Assembly: GCF_001808705.1 (NCBI RefSeq)
Contig: NZ_KV794225.1
Coordinates: 1-46,740, forward strand
DNA length: 46,740 bases
Source of the DNA: Streptococcus sp. HMSC074B11
Lineage (GTDB): Bacteria; Bacillota; Bacilli; Lactobacillales; Streptococcaceae
Direction: 5' to 3'
Under the pieces are notes generated by a model that ran no database searches, was not told the DNA's origin, and worked only from the letters and a program-made list of their open reading frames with translations. Made by a program: the position numbers and the translations under genes. Positions 43,516 to 46,740 of the stretch are shown here, in pieces. Every line of letters begins with the position of its first letter. Position 1 is the first letter of the stretch.

Positions 43516-44205
43516 TTTATGACTTAATTTCTTGGTCAAGAAGTCTCCCAAGAATTGGATTGTAAAGATAATAAAAATGATAATGATGGTTGCCAAGATA
43601 GTCACATCGTGATTGTAGCGGTTAAATCCATAGGCGATAGCTACGTTACCAATACCACCTGCTCCGACCGCTCCCGCCATGGCTGTTTCACCGACTAGTG
43701 AAATCAAGGTTACAGTCGTCACACGGATTAAATCTGGAAGTCCTTCTGATAGGTAAACACCCACGATATCCCAGAATGTTGCTCCGCTAGCTTGAGCCGC
43801 CTCAATGACACCACCATCTAGCTCAGCCAATACCACCTGTACTTGACGGGCAAAGAAGGCAAAGACTGCAAAAGATAGGGGTACGATAGCCGCATTTGGA
43901 CCAATGCTTGTTCCTACGATTAGATGAGAGAAGGGTGACAAGACTGCCAAGAGAATGATAAATGGTACCGCACGGAAAATAGAGGTAATCTTATCCAAAA
44001 TCCAGAAAACAACTTTATTTTCCAAGACACCACCTGGAGCTGTCAAGACAAGGAAAAGCCCTGCAACCAGTCCTAGGAAACCTCCGATGATAAAGGAAAG
44101 AACCGTCATATAAAGAGTCAAGTAGATAGCTGTTCCCCAGCCAGCTTGACCAGACCAACCCATCTTGTAGACGTTTGGTAAGTATGATTTAATTAATTCT
44201 GCCAT
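43513..44205 (-). CDS. metI: Methionine ABC transporter permease
   Basis: The 230-residue protein has five membrane helices and the EAA-type loop GVIEAAQASGATFWDIVGVY (about residues 133-152), as in MetI/MetP. It also has the conserved LVGETAMAGAVGAGGIGNVA. It forms the pore for D- and L-methionine uptake with MetN. AAGGGAGG precedes the ATG. It starts one base after the metN stop. The binding protein MetQ is not in the window and may lie just beyond its right edge. Confidence 0.94.
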   Translation of the reverse strand: MAELIKSYLPNVYKMGWSGQAGWGTAIYLTLYMTVLSFIIGGFLGLVAGLFLVLTAPGGVLENKVVFWILDKITSIFRAVPFIILLAVLSPFSHLIVGTSIGPNAAIVPLSFAVFAFFARQVQVVLAELDGGVIEAAQASGATFWDIVGVYLSEGLPDLIRVTTVTLISLVGETAMAGAVGAGGIGNVAIAYGFNRYNHDVTILATIIIIFIIFTIQFLGDFLTKKLSHK

Positions 44206-44206
44206 C

Positions 44207-45268
44207 TTACTGTCCTCCCTTCAATACTTTTAGTTGCACACCTGCCTGACGGATGGCCTCTTGAGCGCTTACCAAGGCTTCTTTTTCCCCTGACAAGACA
44301 ACCACAAGCTCACCAACAGGAGTACCATCCAAAATTTCGATGTTTCCATAGAGAATATTTGCTGTTACTTGGTAGTGCTTATACAATTCATTTAAAAGTG
44401 GCTCATCTGTAGAAGCTCCTGCATACTTGAGTTGTACCAGAATACTATTGTCAGATAAGTGCTCTACGATTTCTTGTTTCTCAATCTTGACCATAGCTTC
44501 GTCAATACCTGTCGCAGTCGAGATGAAGTCCTGAGTCAATGGTTGCTTAGGATCTGAGAAGATTTCAAGAACGCTACCTTCTTCAATCAAGCGACCGTCT
44601 TGCATAACGGCTACACGGTTAGCAATGTCTTTGACAATCTGCATCTCGTGTGTAATCAAGACAACGGTCAAACCTAGTTTTTGGTTCAAATCTTGCAGCA
44701 AAGCTAAGATTTGCTTGGTTGTCTTAGGGTCAAGGGCAGAAGTTGATTCATCTGAAATCAAGATTTTTGGATCATTTGCCAAGGCACGCGCAATAGCCAC
44801 ACGTTGTTTTTGACCTCCAGAAAGCTGTGAAGGGTAGTTTTCGGCACGGTCCGCAAGACCAACCAAGTCAAGCAGTTTAGCTACTTTAGCCTTCTTTTCT
44901 TCCTTGCTGAGTCCAGAGTGTTTAAGGGCAAAGGCTACATTCTCCTCTGCTGTCTTCTGGCTCATCAGGTTGAAATGCTGGAAAATCATCCCGATATCCT
45001 GACGTTTACGACGCAACTGCTCTGCCGTCAAGGTAACCTTGCCATCAAAAATCACATCGTCGTCAATAGTAATTTTCCCTGCAGATGGTTTTTGCAAGAG
45101 GTTAATAACACGAACTAGGGTTGATTTCCCTGCTCCAGAATATCCAACGATTCCGTAGATATCCCCTTCTTGAATGTGAATGGTCACATCCTTGACCGCT
45201 GTAATGGTTCTTTTCTTTTGGTGAAAAGTCACATCGATCTGATCTAACTTAATAATATCTCTACTCAT
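44207..45268 (-). CDS. metN: Methionine ABC transporter ATP-binding protein
   Basis: The 353-residue ATPase has Walker [13 protein letters not shown] (residues about 38-49), signature [15 protein letters not shown], Walker [13 protein letters not shown], and the H-loop LITHEMQIV. The C-terminal ferredoxin-like NIL domain (about residues 260-350) is present; in MetNI it binds methionine and shuts the transporter when the cell has enough. The start overlaps the M20 peptidase stop by 8 bases. Confidence 0.95.
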   Translation of the reverse strand: MSRDIIKLDQIDVTFHQKKRTITAVKDVTIHIQEGDIYGIVGYSGAGKSTLVRVINLLQKPSAGKITIDDDVIFDGKVTLTAEQLRRKRQDIGMIFQHFNLMSQKTAEENVAFALKHSGLSKEEKKAKVAKLLDLVGLADRAENYPSQLSGGQKQRVAIARALANDPKILISDESTSALDPKTTKQILALLQDLNQKLGLTVVLITHEMQIVKDIANRVAVMQDGRLIEEGSVLEIFSDPKQPLTQDFISTATGIDEAMVKIEKQEIVEHLSDNSILVQLKYAGASTDEPLLNELYKHYQVTANILYGNIEILDGTPVGELVVVLSGEKEALVSAQEAIRQAGVQLKVLKGGQ

Positions 45269-46634
45269 AGCTTCTAATCAGCTCCTCTACTAATTCAATA
45301 TGGGTATAATAATCGGCGATTCGCACATTTTCATCTCCACCATGGTCTCGGCTATTAGCATTTCCAAGTCCAAAGGCAATCATGGGTACTTCTAAGGCAT
45401 CAAAAACCGTATGCATAGGTCCTGTCCCAGCTGTAGTCGGCAAGACTGAAACGCCCTGTGGATAGAATTTCTTGGCCAACTCGATTACATTGAGAATGGC
45501 TGGCGCACTCATATCGCTCCGATAGCTCATCTCACCCAAGGTATAGTACAATTCTACCTTATCAAAGCCGTTTTTGTCTAGTTGTTTCCGGATTTTATCC
45601 AAAACATCATGTGGTTCCAAGCCTGGAACCAATCTAACTTCTAGCTTGGCACTAGCCTCAGCCGGTAGAATCGTTTTAACTCCTTGCCCCTGATAACCAG
45701 ACTGGATCCCTTCGATATTGAGTGCTGGTTCAAAGAAGAAACGTTTGAGAAAGGCTGTACGTTCCTCTTGTAAAAGTGGCAATTCCAAGCCATAAATCTG
45801 GCTGATTTCCTCTGGATTGCGTTGGGCATAGGTTTCAACCAAGGCTAACTCACGTTCGTTCGGTTCCTGCACATCATCGTACAAACCTTCTACCAAAATA
45901 CGCCCATCAGCAGCACGAAGACTGGTCAAGGCTTGGATCAGGTACCAGGGAGCTGACTCCACAATACCACCATAGCTAGAATGGATATCGACGTCTGCAC
46001 TCTTGACCTTGGCATCAAAGGTCACAATTCCCTTGTTTCCACCAGAGATTTCTAACTGTTCTAAGGCATTCTTGGTCCCTTGCTCCCAGATCAATAAATC
46101 TGCCCCACGGAGTTTATCTGCATGTTTTTCTAGATATTTATCTAAGTCCATAGAGGCAGACTCTTCAGCTCCTTCCATGATGAAGCTGATATTGACAGGC
46201 AGATCATCATGATGTTGCATATATTTTCTCAAAGCACTCAAACGAGCTGTGATATGCCCCTTGTCATCATCAACCCCGCGTCCATACATGATGCCATCAC
46301 GCACAGAAAGCGTAAATGGATCCTCTGTCCAGACTTGGTCGCTATCCGCAGGTACTGTGTCATAGTGGTTGTAGAAAATGATAGTCTTGGCATTTGGACG
46401 TGAACTTTTAAAATGCGCCATGACAAAGGGTGCCGTATAACTCTCATCAATCTCGACCTCTGCACCTACACGCTTGAAGATCTCGCCTAGATAACGAGCC
46501 ACCTCTTTAAGGCCGACTTGTTGGGCAAAGACTGATTTTTTAGAAATCAGGGTACGCAAAACTTCAAAGTAATGTTGCGCTACATGATCCTTTTCAAACT
46601 TTTCAATTTGTTCTTCTTGGCTAGGGAAAACCAT
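45261..46634 (-). CDS. M20 family metallopeptidase
   Basis: The 457-residue protein has the M20 zinc ligands in order: [10 protein letters not shown] (His, Asp), [15 protein letters not shown] (bridging Asp), EGAEESAS (catalytic and ligand Glu), LIWEQGT (where the Asp/Glu ligand is expected), and the C-terminal [19 protein letters not shown] (His). The dimerisation lid includes [10 protein letters not shown]. It is probably a cytosolic dipeptidase or deacylase. Being coupled to metN, it may free methionine from imported peptides or N-acyl-methionine, which is inference. The ATG at 46634 has AGGTAGAGAG upstream. Confidence 0.9.
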   Translation of the reverse strand: MVFPSQEEQIEKFEKDHVAQHYFEVLRTLISKKSVFAQQVGLKEVARYLGEIFKRVGAEVEIDESYTAPFVMAHFKSSRPNAKTIIFYNHYDTVPADSDQVWTEDPFTLSVRDGIMYGRGVDDDKGHITARLSALRKYMQHHDDLPVNISFIMEGAEESASMDLDKYLEKHADKLRGADLLIWEQGTKNALEQLEISGGNKGIVTFDAKVKSADVDIHSSYGGIVESAPWYLIQALTSLRAADGRILVEGLYDDVQEPNERELALVETYAQRNPEEISQIYGLELPLLQEERTAFLKRFFFEPALNIEGIQSGYQGQGVKTILPAEASAKLEVRLVPGLEPHDVLDKIRKQLDKNGFDKVELYYTLGEMSYRSDMSAPAILNVIELAKKFYPQGVSVLPTTAGTGPMHTVFDALEVPMIAFGLGNANSRDHGGDENVRIADYYTHIELVEELIRSYE

Positions 46635-46740
46635 TTTCTCTCTACCTTTCTACTAGGACTTGTACCTTTGGAATCAATACAAGTGGATATTCCTTTTCTT
46701 TAGTCTCTATATAAAAGCAAGAGGTGGAAAAATCTCTCCC

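Overview
The window looks like a chromosomal segment of a Mitis-group Streptococcus (S. mitis / S. oralis / S. pneumoniae relatives). The reasons are the low GC content, Gram-positive ribosome binding sites, extended -10 promoters (TGN-TATAAT), three copies of the pneumococcal-type BOX repeat, and recognisable streptococcal gene sets such as malMP / malXCD-AR, SpxA, IreB and Rgg. No rRNA, tRNA, insertion sequence, prophage or CRISPR array was seen, and every long gene looks intact.

Region 1 (1-9580, minus strand): uvrA and pepP, then an Mg2+-transport ATPase (mgtA) behind a long regulated leader, spx, a lipoprotein, and the ireB-ruvX-DUF1292 cluster. The 3' untranslated region of that cluster (about 66-316) is an unusual tandem array of hairpins with conserved loops and changing but complementary stems. 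Region 2 (9600-13000, plus strand): corA, a DUF1129 membrane protein, a SemiSWEET sugar transporter and an S66 (MccF-like) peptidase. Region 3 (13022-16443): mutL-BOX-ruvA-tag DNA repair cluster on the minus strand, divergent from tyrS. Region 4 (17777-21710): a P1B-type metal ATPase with an altered CPC motif plus a small membrane partner, rlmA on a probably leaderless mRNA, and a small unknown membrane protein. Region 5 (21710-31500): the complete maltodextrin regulon. malP and malM read leftward, malXCD and malAR read rightward, with MalR palindromes between the two arms; the transporter ATPase is not here. Region 6 (31522-40132): YitT-aspS, then an envelope-stress-like operon (XRE regulator, PspC, DUF3169, ABC-2 transporter, CPBP protease) behind a 28-bp palindrome, then hisS, whose last codons come from a BOX element. 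Region 7 (40213-46634): an MFS transporter, an Rgg regulator divergent from an orphan ECF S component, a BOX element with its own promoter, and metNI with an M20 peptidase.

The strongest regulatory finding is the mgtA leader. In order it has a consensus promoter, an M-box (ykoK) Mg2+ riboswitch, an intrinsic terminator, a 23-codon leader ORF with a perfect ribosome binding site and an acidic/proline/histidine-rich start, and two mutually exclusive hairpins in front of the mgtA ribosome binding site. The second standout is the tandem hairpin array at 66-316. All functional statements rest on reading motifs by eye; no search, fold or alignment was run.
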